Numbered from the stretch's first letter, positions 41,627 through 51,223 are shown. The stretch: DNA of 64,000 bases from DATKKK01 sp035542975 (GCA_035542975.1 DATKKK010000040.1:16590-80589), one strand, 5' to 3'. Translations and numbers: made by a program. Notes: generated from the sequence alone by a model not told the origin.

Positions 41627-42643
41627 TTAGAACAGTTTTGACAGCGGTCGTACCTTCAGCACGTCAAGGTTAACTAGGTTCGGCGGCTTTCTTCCTTCAA
41701 AGAACGAGACTAAGTTGTCAGCGACCATCTCGGACATTTTTGAACGAGTCTCCAGGCTTGCGCTTGAAATATGCGGCGCAACAACCACGTTCTCAAGCTT
41801 TAGCAACGGATTATCCATGGGCGTGGGTTCCTGTTCGAACACGTCGAGCCCTGCACCAGCGATTTTTCCTTCCTTCAAAGCCTCGTACAACGCTTTCTCG
41901 TCAACAACAGGTCCACGTGAATTATTGATAAGGTAGGCAGTTTTCTTCATGAGCTTGAGTTTCTCCGCGTTTATCAAGTGGTGTGTTTCTTTCATGAGTG
42001 GAACGTGTATGCTCACGTAATCTGATTCTTTCAAGAGGGTGTCAAGGTCAACTTTTTTGGCGTTAAAGTCCTTCTCGATTTCTGGTCTCGGCATGACATC
42101 GTAGAAGAGTATTTTCATGTTAAACCCCGTCGCTCTTTTCGCCACAGCGTATCCTATTCTTCCTGCGCCGACCACTCCTATTGTCGCGTTGAAAACGTCT
42201 CTGCCAGCCAGCATGTTTGGGTGCCAGCCGACCTTCCATTTGCCCCCACGAACGTACCTGTCTGCTTCAGCCACACGTCTTGCAACCGCCATGAGTAGAG
42301 CCCAAGCAAAATCCGCCGTGGTGTCTGTCAAGACTTCAGGCGTGTTCGTAACGTAGATTCCTCTTTTCGTGGCTTCAGCGATGTCTATGTTATCGAAGCC
42401 CACAGCCAACTGCGAAACAATCTTCAGTTTAGGCGCGGCATTGAAGACCTCGGCGTCTATCTTGTCAGACAAGAGCGAAGCCAAAGCGTCAACGTTCTTG
42501 GCTTTTTCGATAATTACGTTTTTCGGCGGCGGAGCGTATTCCGGCCAAACTTCCGTGTCAAAATGTTTTTTTATGATGTTTAAGCCTCTTTCCGGAAGCT
42601 CTCGAGTGACGTAGATTTTAGGTTTAGGCATACGGTTCACCAT
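41627..42643 (-). CDS. D-2-hydroxyacid dehydrogenase (glyoxylate/hydroxypyruvate reductase)
   Basis: This 338-residue enzyme has NAD(P)-binding ATIGVVGAGRIGYAVAKRATGF near residue 155, RVAEADRYVRGG upstream, and catalytic Arg, Glu and His in NNSRGPVVDE, DVFEQEPTP and APHISSAS. YVTNTPEVLTDTTADFAWALL is typical of GyaR/hydroxypyruvate reductases, which reduce glyoxylate or hydroxypyruvate. It starts at GTG/ATG near 42643; MPKPKIYVTRELPERGL begins at residue 5. Aminotransferase follows; glycerate 2-kinase lies 2.6 kb further. Confidence 0.92.
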   Translation of the reverse strand: MVNRMPKPKIYVTRELPERGLNIIKKHFDTEVWPEYAPPPKNVIIEKAKNVDALASLLSDKIDAEVFNAAPKLKIVSQLAVGFDNIDIAEATKRGIYVTNTPEVLTDTTADFAWALLMAVARRVAEADRYVRGGKWKVGWHPNMLAGRDVFNATIGVVGAGRIGYAVAKRATGFNMKILFYDVMPRPEIEKDFNAKKVDLDTLLKESDYVSIHVPLMKETHHLINAEKLKLMKKTAYLINNSRGPVVDEKALYEALKEGKIAGAGLDVFEQEPTPMDNPLLKLENVVVAPHISSASLETRSKMSEMVADNLVSFFEGRKPPNLVNLDVLKVRPLSKLF

Positions 42644-42745
42644 TATTTGGTTGTTTGCGGCATTCTTTATTAGTCTTAATTCCGCGAATGCAATACTTTC
42701 ATTATAACAGTTAAATAAGTTTTCGTAGAATCTGGCGCGCTTTGA

Positions 42746-45493
42746 CTATGGTCCTTTCTGTCCGTAATGCGCTATTATTGTAACGAGATCGAGGATGTCA
42801 ATTTTTCCATGTGGAGATGCTATATCTGCTTTCGAATTCCAGTTTGATTCTCCCAATGTGGAGCCATATATTCCTGATACTATGACTACATCTTGAATGT
42901 TAACGACTCCATCATTGTTCAAGTCGCCAAGTATCAGTGAAGCTCGAGTCAGAAACTCGCTTTGAGTAAGTTCACTATTCGAAGTGAAAATATATTCGAA
43001 GTTGCCATCACCATTTGGATCCACTCTAACGATAACACCTTTTTCACCACGAGAAAGAGCATTCCAATCAATAGTGTATTGATAGATTACATCAGTTGTT
43101 ACAGGGATCTCGATGGCAGTAAACGCAGAGAATTTTTGATTGTCGTCTTCTTCTGTCAGATTTCCTAAAAAGGCAGATAAATTGTATACACCAACATCAG
43201 TGCCTTTCAGAAAAACTTGGTAGTTGCCAGCAACAGGGAGAGGAATTTCTATTAATTGTGGAGAAATCCCATGACCGCTATAAAATGCCTCAGGTATTTC
43301 GTTGACCTCTCGTTGGGTCATGAAGTCAAAACCTACACGTCTTCCTTTGCTATCCACAACCAACAGATCTGCTGATGAATCTGCCATTACATGCAAAAAC
43401 TTTTCGCAGAGAACAGTGGGTGCAGGTCCGGATGTTAATTCCATTCGGTCTATGCGCACTTCCGTAAGATCAATTGTCAGGTTGCCGTCAGAAACACTTT
43501 CACCCATGTCTGATACCTTTGCCCACGTATAGAGTTGTGCTTCGAAAATCCAACTGTACTTATGACCTACTTCAAGATTTAAGAGACCTTGAATAACGTA
43601 TTGAGAATCATTGAAACTCTTTGAATCTCCACCATAACTGTCTAAGGACGCGAATTCTTGGTCTGATTGATAGTGGTAAATGTCCAAATCCTCTTTCCAA
43701 ATTTCTGTTGAAGTTGTCTCGTCGTAGACTCGAAGACTGGCGTTGAAAAACAACCCTTGGCTTATCGTGCTAGCTGAAAGTTTGGATGTGAAAGAGATAG
43801 CTGACCACGTTATAAGTCCATTGACATTGAATGTTGCTTTTGCTCTTGATTCCCCAAACCAATTATTGACCCACGAATCTTCAAATGCTACAGTTGCAAA
43901 AGCTCTGCTATCTCCTCCAAGGGCTGACCATGTCCGCGCTACAATCTTTCCTTTTCCACTTGACTCATCAACCGCCAAATCATGCGACGCTTGTGCCGCT
44001 CCGAAGGATTCATGCCATCCTGTTCCAGGTGGTGTTGAAAGTTGAAAGGGTGGATTGAACGTTTTGAGGGCAGGTGTGGCGTTCAAGGAAATTGGGGTTG
44101 TGTGTGAAAGAGTGCCGCTGGTTCCTGTCACGTTTAGTGTATAGACTCCAAGCGTTGCTGTGTTTTCAAGGGCGACCGTCAGAGTGGAGGTTTTTGAGCC
44201 TCCTATTTCGGGTGTAACAAACTGAGCACTTAATGATGCCGTAATCTTTGATGGTGTACCTGTTAGGTCTAGTTCGACTTGGTGGTTAAAGCCGAACATT
44301 GAGGTTATGGTAATAGTTGATGCACTTGAATTGCCTTGCTGAATTGATAACAAAGCTGGAAAAGCCGTGACTAAGAAGTCTGGCGTTGGTTTCCATGGGT
44401 TTGTGAGAGGGTAGCGATCTTTGTTTATTCCGCCTATTTTGTAGGAATGATCTAATATGCCATCACTGCCTGTTTCATTTTGATACGATCCGCTATATGA
44501 GTCCACATCTGCATAGTCACTCCAATAGTTTCCGCCAGATGGATAGTCGTTGTCCCAAGCGTTTGCATAAGCTCCAGCCTGAGATTCTAAACGCACTTGT
44601 TGCGAGTTACTTACTAGATTGTTATGGTAAATGTTGTTGTTGTATGGATATTCAGGTCCGTAGAGCCAGATACCCTTTGAATTGTGCGTTATATTGTTTC
44701 CAAAAATGTTATTGTCCCAGCAACATGCAAGCCAGATTCCGTAACCACTGTTTGCAAACGTATTTCCGAAGATATTATTGTGCATAGATACCAACACTAT
44801 GATGGCCTCTTCACTGCCTGCTACATTGTTTCCATAAAGGAGGTTGTAATTCGAAAAACTCCACACCGCGATGCCTCGATTATTGCTTTTTATAGTGTTG
44901 CCATATACGATGTTGTGTTTCGAGCTGGAAATAAAGAGACCTGCACTATTACTTGCTATTGTGTTTCCAGAGACACTATTGTCTGAAGAAGAACCAAAAG
45001 CGATGCCGTAATCCCTGTTTGCTGTTATGTTGTTTCCACAAATACTATTACTTGAAGAGGAAGCAAAGTAGATGCCTTCATTATTGTTTGTTATGTTATT
45101 TCCAGAAATGAGGTTGCTTGAAGAGGTTCTAAAATCGATGCCATAGTTAAAACCTTTTATGTTCACGTTTTGAATTGTCACATTGTTTATTCCGGATAAA
45201 TAGAATCCGTCCCCGCTTCCAGAGCCTTGAAGGATGTAGCCGTTTCCGTCAATTTTTATGTTTTTTTTCTCAACCACAATAGAACCATTAATGTTATCAG
45301 CGAAGGTGTAGGTAATATTGTCGACGGTTGAGATGGGAATGCCTGAAGGGTCGATGCTTCCATCCACCCTAATATAAATGACTCCACTCGCTCTGACCGG
45401 CTCAACCTTGAAAGCTACTTCCAAAATTCCAATAATAAGAATAAATAGAATTATCCCGGAAGTGGCTCTCTTAACCAAGTCTTCTCTCTCCAA
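42746..45493 (-). CDS. Secreted NosD-type beta-helix protein with C-terminal dockerin
   Basis: This 915-residue protein starts with a charged N-terminus and a hydrophobic segment (SGIILFILIIGILEVAFKVE) that is a likely signal peptide or anchor. Residues 60-300 hold NosD-type right-handed beta-helix repeats (NxISGNNITxN, SGNTIASNSAG, YGNTIKSNNRG). A middle region has beta-sandwich-like PKD/CARDB-style segments. The end is a dockerin: GDLNNDGVVNIQDVVIVSGI and GKIDILDLVTIIAHYG with two calcium-binding repeats. It is a cell-surface or secreted protein; polysaccharide or surface-layer attachment is likely but unproven. Confidence 0.85.
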   Translation of the reverse strand: MEREDLVKRATSGIILFILIIGILEVAFKVEPVRASGVIYIRVDGSIDPSGIPISTVDNITYTFADNINGSIVVEKKNIKIDGNGYILQGSGSGDGFYLSGINNVTIQNVNIKGFNYGIDFRTSSSNLISGNNITNNNEGIYFASSSSNSICGNNITANRDYGIAFGSSSDNSVSGNTIASNSAGLFISSSKHNIVYGNTIKSNNRGIAVWSFSNYNLLYGNNVAGSEEAIIVLVSMHNNIFGNTFANSGYGIWLACCWDNNIFGNNITHNSKGIWLYGPEYPYNNNIYHNNLVSNSQQVRLESQAGAYANAWDNDYPSGGNYWSDYADVDSYSGSYQNETGSDGILDHSYKIGGINKDRYPLTNPWKPTPDFLVTAFPALLSIQQGNSSASTITITSMFGFNHQVELDLTGTPSKITASLSAQFVTPEIGGSKTSTLTVALENTATLGVYTLNVTGTSGTLSHTTPISLNATPALKTFNPPFQLSTPPGTGWHESFGAAQASHDLAVDESSGKGKIVARTWSALGGDSRAFATVAFEDSWVNNWFGESRAKATFNVNGLITWSAISFTSKLSASTISQGLFFNASLRVYDETTSTEIWKEDLDIYHYQSDQEFASLDSYGGDSKSFNDSQYVIQGLLNLEVGHKYSWIFEAQLYTWAKVSDMGESVSDGNLTIDLTEVRIDRMELTSGPAPTVLCEKFLHVMADSSADLLVVDSKGRRVGFDFMTQREVNEIPEAFYSGHGISPQLIEIPLPVAGNYQVFLKGTDVGVYNLSAFLGNLTEEDDNQKFSAFTAIEIPVTTDVIYQYTIDWNALSRGEKGVIVRVDPNGDGNFEYIFTSNSELTQSEFLTRASLILGDLNNDGVVNIQDVVIVSGIYGSTLGESNWNSKADIASPHGKIDILDLVTIIAHYGQKGP

Positions 45494-45711
45494 ATGATAC
45501 TCAAGTTAGCCCAGATAGATAACACTTTTGAAACAATCTTCTATCGAATTGAAAAGAAGTTGCTTTTGTATTCACAACAAAATCCTAGTTGAGCTCAACT
45601 AGTGCTCAAAATGTAGCGCGCGGCAGACTAAATAATCACATTGTTAAGTTTATTAGCATTAACTTATTACACTTACGCATCAACCATGAAAAACCTTAAC
45701 ATGGGTTACAC

Positions 45712-47088
45712 ATGATAACGATAGAAAACAAACAACAACTCATCGAAAACGGCGAGACACCGTTAAACCGAAAAGCCAGAAAGCTAGCTCTCGAAAGCTT
45801 CGAAGCCGCGTTGAACGCTGTTGACTCGAAGAAAATAGTAAAATCAAGGCTTCATCTGAAAGATTCGATGCTCAAAGTGGACGGTTACTCTTTTGACTTG
45901 GAAAAATTTAAGCACGTTTACGTGGTGGGTGGTGGCAAAGCAAGTGGTTCGATGGCTGAAGGGTTGGAAGAGGTTTTAGGCAATCGGATAACGAAGGGAA
46001 TCGTGAATGTGCCAAAGGGAAGCAAACTGAAAACACGAACAATATTGCTCCACGAAGCCAGTCATCCGATGCCTGATGAACATGGCGTGGACGGCACGCG
46101 TCGCATTGTGGAGATTGCCGAGCAAGCAGAAAAAAACGATTTGATTATTTGTTTGATTTCAGGTGGCGGCTCAAGCCTCATGCCGTTGCCACGTGGAGGA
46201 ATCTCGATCTCCGACAAGAGGCTGATTACAGACGCTCTGCTCAAGAGCGGAGCCACGATAAACGAGATTAACACTGTTCGCAAACACACATCTGATTTTA
46301 AAGGCGGCTGGCTTGCGAAAAAAGCCTATCCCGCTACCATCCTGAACTTGATTCTTTCGGATGTGGTTGGCGACCCGCTAGATTTTATTGCCTCAGGTCC
46401 TACGGTTCCTGATTCCACGACATTTAGTGACGCGTTGAATATTCTGAAAAAGTACAAGTTATGGGAGAAAACGCCAGAATCAATAAAGAATGTGCTGCTG
46501 GAAGGAGAAAAAGGCATAATTCCTGAAACGCCTAAAGCAGGTGACGAAGCCTTCAAGAATGTTGTCAATGTTGTCATCGGCAACAACAGAGTCGCAGGTT
46601 TAGCAGCTTGTCAACAAATGAAAACTTTGGGTTTAAACACGTCATTGTTGACGGCGACGATGGAAGGCGAGGCTCGCCAAGTGGCAAAACTGCTAGCATC
46701 AATCGCCCGTGAAGCTTCTATTTCAAACAATCCTGTTGCGAAACCAGCAGGCATAGTTGCAGGCGGAGAAACGACCGTGACGGTTGTTGGGAAAGGTCGG
46801 GGCGGCAGGAATCAGGAGCTGGCTTTGGCTGTCGCGTTGAAGTTGAAAGGTTTGGATGGTGTGGTTCTGGCTTCGCTGAGCACGGATGGTGTTGACGGTC
46901 CGACGGATGCGGCTGGAGCGATAGTGGATGGAAAAACGCTTGCCCGAGCAGAAAAGATGGGGTTAAACGCGGAAAAGTTTCTAGCTAACAACGATTCATT
47001 CACGTTCTTTTCCAAGCTTGGTAACCTTATCTTTACTGGGCCTACAGGCACGAACGTCAACGACATCACCGTGATGGTGTCCGTGTAG
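45712..47088 (+). CDS. Glycerate 2-kinase (MOFRL family)
   Basis: This 458-residue protein has the DUF4147/MOFRL layout: KHVYVVGGGKASGSMAEGLEEVLG near residue 68, LISGGGSSLMPLPRGGIS near 149, GGETTVTVVGKGRGGRNQELALAVALKL near 355 and STDGVDGPTDAAGAIVDG near 388. Such archaeal kinases phosphorylate glycerate to 2-phosphoglycerate, feeding the lower glycolytic pathway. ATG 45712 start. It lies upstream of MoaD and cofE on the same strand (20 bp). Confidence 0.92.
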   Translation: MITIENKQQLIENGETPLNRKARKLALESFEAALNAVDSKKIVKSRLHLKDSMLKVDGYSFDLEKFKHVYVVGGGKASGSMAEGLEEVLGNRITKGIVNVPKGSKLKTRTILLHEASHPMPDEHGVDGTRRIVEIAEQAEKNDLIICLISGGGSSLMPLPRGGISISDKRLITDALLKSGATINEINTVRKHTSDFKGGWLAKKAYPATILNLILSDVVGDPLDFIASGPTVPDSTTFSDALNILKKYKLWEKTPESIKNVLLEGEKGIIPETPKAGDEAFKNVVNVVIGNNRVAGLAACQQMKTLGLNTSLLTATMEGEARQVAKLLASIAREASISNNPVAKPAGIVAGGETTVTVVGKGRGGRNQELALAVALKLKGLDGVVLASLSTDGVDGPTDAAGAIVDGKTLARAEKMGLNAEKFLANNDSFTFFSKLGNLIFTGPTGTNVNDITVMVSV

Positions 47089-47108
47089 GTTTCGAGGAGT
47101 AGAACGCG

Positions 47109-47378
47109 GTGATTGTGTCAGTCAAGTTTGTCGGCGTCTTCCGTAGCCTATCTGGCAAGAGCAAACTTGGTCTCAAACTTGCAAAGAACACGATTTTGAG
47201 GGAGGTTATAAAGAAGATAATTGAGGAATCACCCCAGCTTACGCAGGCGTTGAGTAATCCTAAACCAAATATGCTTGTCCTCGTTAACGGAAGAGAGATT
47301 AGCGTTTTAAACGGGTTAGAAACTGTTGTTAAAGCAGGAGACGAGCTGGTTTTTGTTCCTGTCATGCATGGAGGCTAA
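47109..47378 (+). CDS. MoaD/ThiS/SAMP-type beta-grasp sulfur-carrier protein
   Basis: This 89-residue protein starts GTG 47109 and has VKFVGVFRSLSGKSKLGLKL, TILREVIKKIIEESPQ, NMLVLVNGREISVLNGLET and VKAGDELVFVPVMHGG. The double-glycine end is the activation site for sulfur carriers (MoaD) or protein modifiers (SAMP). It is translationally coupled to cofE, whose ATG lies inside its last codons. Molybdopterin synthesis is possible, but no other moa gene is in the window. Confidence 0.88.
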   Translation: MIVSVKFVGVFRSLSGKSKLGLKLAKNTILREVIKKIIEESPQLTQALSNPKPNMLVLVNGREISVLNGLETVVKAGDELVFVPVMHGG

Positions 47379-48168
47379 GAAGCGGTTGAGGCTTTATGCA
47401 GTAAAGACAAAAACCATAACGGTCAATGACAACCTCACAGAAGTGATTCTTGAAGCGTTGAAAAAGCAAGACTTGCAGTTGGAAGATAACGACGTGCTTG
47501 CCTTAGCCTCAAAGATCGTGTCCTACGCTGAAGGACGACTGATAAAATTAAGTGAGATTAAGCCTTCTGGAAAAGCCAAAGAACTCGCAACACAATATTC
47601 ATTGAAGCCAGAATTTGTCCAGCTAATCTTACGTGAAGCGGAGAAAATTTATGGCGGAGTCGAGAAGGCTGTTTTGACGCTTAAGAATAGTGTTTTGACG
47701 GCTAACGCGGGAATCGATAACAAGAATGTGCCTGAGGACTATGTAGTTTTGTGGCCAAGCGAGCCAGAAAAATCGGCGAAACGCATCAAGGAAGAGATTC
47801 GGCGCAAAACGGGAAGACGAGTCGCTGTTTTGATCGTGGACAGTGGTCTGATGCCGCTTCGCATTGGAACGGTTGGGTTGGCTTTGGCTGTTGCTGGGTT
47901 CAAGCCGATAAGAGACCACAGGGGTAAAAGGGACATTTATGGAAAACCGATAATGATTACGAGGCATGCAGTTGCAGATGATTTGGCTTGTTCGGCGCAT
48001 TTGCTGATGGGCGAGGCGACCGAGAAAACTCCAGTGGTCTTGATTAAGGATGCGCCAGTAGATTTTGATGAAGGAATATATGGTTCAAAAGACTTGATGA
48101 TTCCGTTCAACGAATGCCTGTTCATGTCTACTTTTCTTCGCAGCTTGCATGGTTCAGAACAGGCATGA
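47368..48168 (+). CDS. cofE: Coenzyme F420-0:L-glutamate ligase
   Basis: About 266 residues from ATG 47368, inside the end of the MoaD-like gene. RLYAVKTKTITVNDNLTEVILEALKKQDLQLEDNDVLALASKIVSYAEG is the CofE start; later motifs are TANAGIDNKNVPEDYVVLWP, VLIVDSGLMPLRIGTVGLALAVAGFKP and HAVADDLACSAHLLMGE. CofE adds glutamates to F420-0, making the redox cofactor F420. Presence shows that the organism probably uses F420. Its end overlaps the convergent ECF gene by 41 bp. Confidence 0.92.
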   Translation: MEAKKRLRLYAVKTKTITVNDNLTEVILEALKKQDLQLEDNDVLALASKIVSYAEGRLIKLSEIKPSGKAKELATQYSLKPEFVQLILREAEKIYGGVEKAVLTLKNSVLTANAGIDNKNVPEDYVVLWPSEPEKSAKRIKEEIRRKTGRRVAVLIVDSGLMPLRIGTVGLALAVAGFKPIRDHRGKRDIYGKPIMITRHAVADDLACSAHLLMGEATEKTPVVLIKDAPVDFDEGIYGSKDLMIPFNECLFMSTFLRSLHGSEQA

Positions 48169-48862
48169 GTTTTGCATCCTTCAAAACCTTATGCAACGAA
48201 ACTCCAATCAAGGCTGAGAAAACTGCGATTATTGCTCTTTCTACTGGATAGTAAACCATGGTAACTCCCCATGTGCTTAGCCAATAGCTTAAGTCGGCTG
48301 TCAAAATCAGCTCGAAAGTTAAAGAACCTGCAATTTGGCCTGCTAAGGTTGAGGTCAGACAGGTTACTAGGAATGCGACGACAAGTTTTGAATCGTTAGT
48401 CGAGTTTAGTGTTTTAGTAGATGTGAATGGTAAAGGCAACGTTAGTATGACTAGCCCGATTATTTGAAACCATAAGTACATGGGAAGAAGCCAAAGTGGT
48501 CCAATAGTGGGATAGAAAGCGAGAAAAAGCAGAAGCAAAAGATAGAAAATTACTGAGACGGTTCGCTTGCTGATGCGAATCATACCGCTACAGAACGTAG
48601 CGGCAACGCCTGAAGCAAGACTTGGCAGAGCAAAGGAACCAAAGAAAAACCCTATTATCCCGCCAAACAACGCTGACAACGTGCCTATGTAAGGACCTAG
48701 GATTATGCCTACCAACGGCGCCATCATCGCCGCCGCAGTTATCGCTTGCCCGGGTAAGCCGATTATCGGAGAGATTCTGATAAAGCCAAAAACAACGTAC
48801 AATGCCGTGAAGGTCACGGTTAGGGCTAAATTCTTCGCTGAAAGCCTCGCTTGCGCGGTCAT
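48128..48862 (-). CDS. ECF transporter S component-like membrane protein
   Basis: This 244-residue protein has six or seven hydrophobic helices. The N-terminus LSAKNLALTVTFTALYVVFGFIRISPIIGLPGQAITAAAMMAPLVGIILGPYIGTLSALFGGIIGFFFGS has the pattern of ECF-type substrate-binding (S) components, which bind vitamins or metals for energy-coupling transporters. The substrate is unknown, and no A/A'/T component lies in the window. It is convergent with cofE. Confidence 0.8.
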   Translation of the reverse strand: MTAQARLSAKNLALTVTFTALYVVFGFIRISPIIGLPGQAITAAAMMAPLVGIILGPYIGTLSALFGGIIGFFFGSFALPSLASGVAATFCSGMIRISKRTVSVIFYLLLLLFLAFYPTIGPLWLLPMYLWFQIIGLVILTLPLPFTSTKTLNSTNDSKLVVAFLVTCLTSTLAGQIAGSLTFELILTADLSYWLSTWGVTMVYYPVERAIIAVFSALIGVSLHKVLKDAKLMPVLNHASCEEK

Positions 48863-48929
48863 TTTGTCGTCAACCCTGTGTTTTTTGTGGAAAGCTAATA
48901 TTTTGAAACCCTTTTATAAATGAAACATT

Positions 48930-49724
48930 ATGCCTCGCTCAATAGTTACTTTGACGACGGATTTTGGGTTGAGAGACTCTTACGTGGCAGAGATGAAAGC
49001 CGTAATTCTGAGCATAAACCCAAGCACGGTTATTGTGGATGTGTCGAATGAAATAGAAAAATTCAACATAAGAATGGGCGCGTACACGTTGGCTTGTGCA
49101 GCTCCTTACTTTCCAACGGGCACGATTCACGTAGCGGTCGTAGACCCTAATGTTGGAACAAAACGCAAAGCCATACTGGTGCAAACTGAGCGAGCATATT
49201 TCATCGGACCCGACAACGGTATACTAGCTCTTGCAGCAAGAAATCAGAGCATAAGGCATGTTTATGAAGTATCGAACAGAAAACTGATGCTGTCTAAGGT
49301 GTCAGGCACTTTTCATGGAAGGGATATTTTTGCACCCGCAGCCGCCTATCTGGCAAATGGCGTTCCTCCAGAAGATTTTGGAACAGAATTGAGGGAAATC
49401 GAAAAACCAGCCTTCGCAAACGTAATCAGACAAACTAACAGGTTGATAGGCGAAGTTGTTCACATAGATGGTTTTGGTAACGTGATAACAAGTTTTTTGG
49501 TAGAAGATGTTGAGTCCATGAAAGCAAAAGCTGTCGTAAACATCAAGCTTAACGATGTCCGCTTCAAATTAAGGCTTTGTGAGACGTACGCAGACGCAAA
49601 GAAGCAGGAACTGTTTGCCATAATAGGAAGTCACGGCTTTCTAGAAATTTCAGCGAACAAAGGCAACGCCGCTCAGAAATTTAAAGTTAAAAGCGGAGAC
49701 AAAATCTCTCTGCTTACCCCTTAA
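48930..49724 (+). CDS. SAM hydroxide adenosyltransferase (DUF62)
   Basis: This 264-residue protein begins RSIVTLTTDFGLRDSYVAEMKAVILSINPSTVIVDVSN, then AVVDPNVGTKRKAILVQTERAYFIGPDNGILALAARN and KVSGTFHGRDIFAPAAAYLANG, the complete signature of the SAM hydrolase/chlorinase-like family. Archaeal members hydrolyse S-adenosylmethionine to adenosine and methionine with a water-derived hydroxide. A role in controlling SAM levels is inferred. Starts ATG 48930. Confidence 0.92.
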   Translation: MPRSIVTLTTDFGLRDSYVAEMKAVILSINPSTVIVDVSNEIEKFNIRMGAYTLACAAPYFPTGTIHVAVVDPNVGTKRKAILVQTERAYFIGPDNGILALAARNQSIRHVYEVSNRKLMLSKVSGTFHGRDIFAPAAAYLANGVPPEDFGTELREIEKPAFANVIRQTNRLIGEVVHIDGFGNVITSFLVEDVESMKAKAVVNIKLNDVRFKLRLCETYADAKKQELFAIIGSHGFLEISANKGNAAQKFKVKSGDKISLLTP

Positions 49725-49810
49725 ACCTAAAACCGCAAATCATGTTCAAGGATTAACCGAAATATCATCGTGCTTGAGCAAATTCCAAGCATTGGAATTA
49801 GAAGCATCAG

Positions 49811-49840
49811 TTGAACCTATTTATAGGGGGGGGTAGGTAG
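49811..49840 (-). repeat. Dispersed 3' element, copy 2
   Basis: Read on the minus strand: TACCTACCCCCCCC followed by TATAAATAGGTTCAAC. It lies 30 nt 3' of the NMN adenylyltransferase stop (49871) in the sense direction, like the copies after etfA and pcc1. Confidence 0.6.
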
Positions 49841-49870
49841 CCTCAGAGAGAGTAGGTGAACGCAGAAAAA

Positions 49871-50395
49871 CTAGATTTTGTCGCTTTTGTTCAAGTCTTT
49901 AAGCCTATTAATTCCGTCTATCTCTTTTATAAACGCAGCCACACTTTTCGGAATCAGCTTCTCCCAACTTTCATCTCTGATCATTTTTTCTCTGATCTGG
50001 GTTGAAGAGTAAACTTTCCTGTCATAAAACTCGACTTTCTTAACCTTGTAGCCAGCTTCCATGAACAGTCGATGCGTCAACGGCTCATTAGAAAAAACTA
50101 CTTGAAACTTTGGCGTGTAGCCTTCGAGCGCTGAAACCCACATCATGTGCAGACGCACGTCAGGAACAGGCACAATCCAAACTCGATCGCCATCAATTTT
50201 AGCCTCCTCCAAAGCCCTGCGAACCATGACCAACCGTTCGCCAGCCGTAAACGGGTTAGCAAGCTCATGACTGTACTGAGCACTGCCGATGACGATTACA
50301 GCTTCGTCAACTTCTTCCAGAATCTTCTTCACTACGCTGAGATGTCCAAGGTGAAAAGGCTGAAACCTCCCGACATAAAGCCCACGCTTAACCAT
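49871..50395 (-). CDS. Nicotinamide-nucleotide adenylyltransferase
   Basis: About 174 residues from ATG 50395 (19 further residues upstream are in frame but unlike the family). KRGLYVGRFQPFHLGHLSVVKKILEEVDEAVIVIGSAQYSHE has the HxGH nucleotidyltransferase motif, and YSSTQIREKMI near residue 135 the second one. NMNAT joins NMN and ATP to NAD; archaeal enzymes are of this small type. Ogt precedes it on the same strand, with a 41-bp gap. Confidence 0.93.
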   Translation of the reverse strand: MVKRGLYVGRFQPFHLGHLSVVKKILEEVDEAVIVIGSAQYSHELANPFTAGERLVMVRRALEEAKIDGDRVWIVPVPDVRLHMMWVSALEGYTPKFQVVFSNEPLTHRLFMEAGYKVKKVEFYDRKVYSSTQIREKMIRDESWEKLIPKSVAAFIKEIDGINRLKDLNKSDKI

Positions 50396-50435
50396 CAAAC
50401 ACCACTGTTTCCACGTACTAGCCGCCGAGCTTTTA

Positions 50436-51029
50436 TCATTTGCGATAATCAACCTTTTTCAGCACAAGCTCAACAGGAAAAACCTGCAACTTCCCATCTT
50501 TCAAAGCAACCTCCCGTTTAGAAGTGTAGCCCCTCTTCTCCCGCCTCAACAACGCAACCTTCATGGGTAAACCACCACCATATCCGCCTAGACTAAAATC
50601 AGAACAAACAACCCTATGGCACGGAACAAGCGGCGCAAAAGGATTCCTAGCATTAACGTTGCCAACTGCTCTTGCGCCTCCACCAACCGCCTTGGCAATC
50701 AGACCGTATGAAGTGGCATAGCCTATTGGAATCGAATACACTGCTCCAAGCACTTTCCCAGTATACTTCGGCAAATGTTCCATAGCAAAAGAAAAACGTG
50801 AAGAAACATCCTTTCCATCATACACATTCTTCAAAACAGCAACCACACGGTTACCGAAAGCCGAAGGCTTTTCAACTTTCTGAAAAGTAATCTTGCGTGG
50901 CATGCTTCTCAGAAGGCCTTCCTCGGTTTCCTTTCTATCTGGATCAAACCACGTTGCAAAAATCTTTTCCCTTTTGTAGGCAACTCCAAACCAGACGTTT
51001 TCAGCTTCTTTGACGTAAACCTCTACCAA
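50436..51029 (-). CDS. ogt: Methylated-DNA-protein-cysteine methyltransferase
   Basis: This 197-residue protein has the C-terminal Ogt domain: SIPIGYATSYGLIAKAVGGGARAVGNVNARNPFAPLVPCHRVVCSDFSLGGYGGG near residues 98-155 with the alkyl-accepting Cys in PCHRVV. The N-terminal part is a poorly conserved ribonuclease-like domain. It reverses O6-alkylguanine in DNA by suicide transfer. Starts ATG 51029; 28 bp upstream begins the left 20-bp repeat of the inserted segment. Confidence 0.93.
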   Translation of the reverse strand: MVEVYVKEAENVWFGVAYKREKIFATWFDPDRKETEEGLLRSMPRKITFQKVEKPSAFGNRVVAVLKNVYDGKDVSSRFSFAMEHLPKYTGKVLGAVYSIPIGYATSYGLIAKAVGGGARAVGNVNARNPFAPLVPCHRVVCSDFSLGGYGGGLPMKVALLRREKRGYTSKREVALKDGKLQVFPVELVLKKVDYRK

Positions 51030-51057
51030 ACAGCTTCACCCGTCACAGTATCTGTAG

Positions 51058-51077
51058 GACATTAAGTTTAATAGTTT
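51058..51077. repeat. Left 20-bp att-like direct repeat
   Basis: GACATTAAGTTTAATAGTTT, identical to 53258-53277. It lies 28 bp upstream of ogt. Confidence 0.65.
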
Positions 51078-51223
51078 AGCGTTGGCGGCATCGCCCACAA
51101 ATTCCCCTCTTTCTGGCGCGCGCAACCGAGTATTAGAAAATCGACTTAAAGACAGAAAAATGGGTATTTTACTGAGCTATTATGGTGAGGTAAAACTCTA
51201 TCATAAAAAGAAGAAAAAAAGGG

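Noticed and set aside
42746..45493. DNA tandem repeat or CRISPR-like array
   Set aside because: The periodicity is of protein-level NosD beta-helix repeats; there are no identical repeats with spacers.
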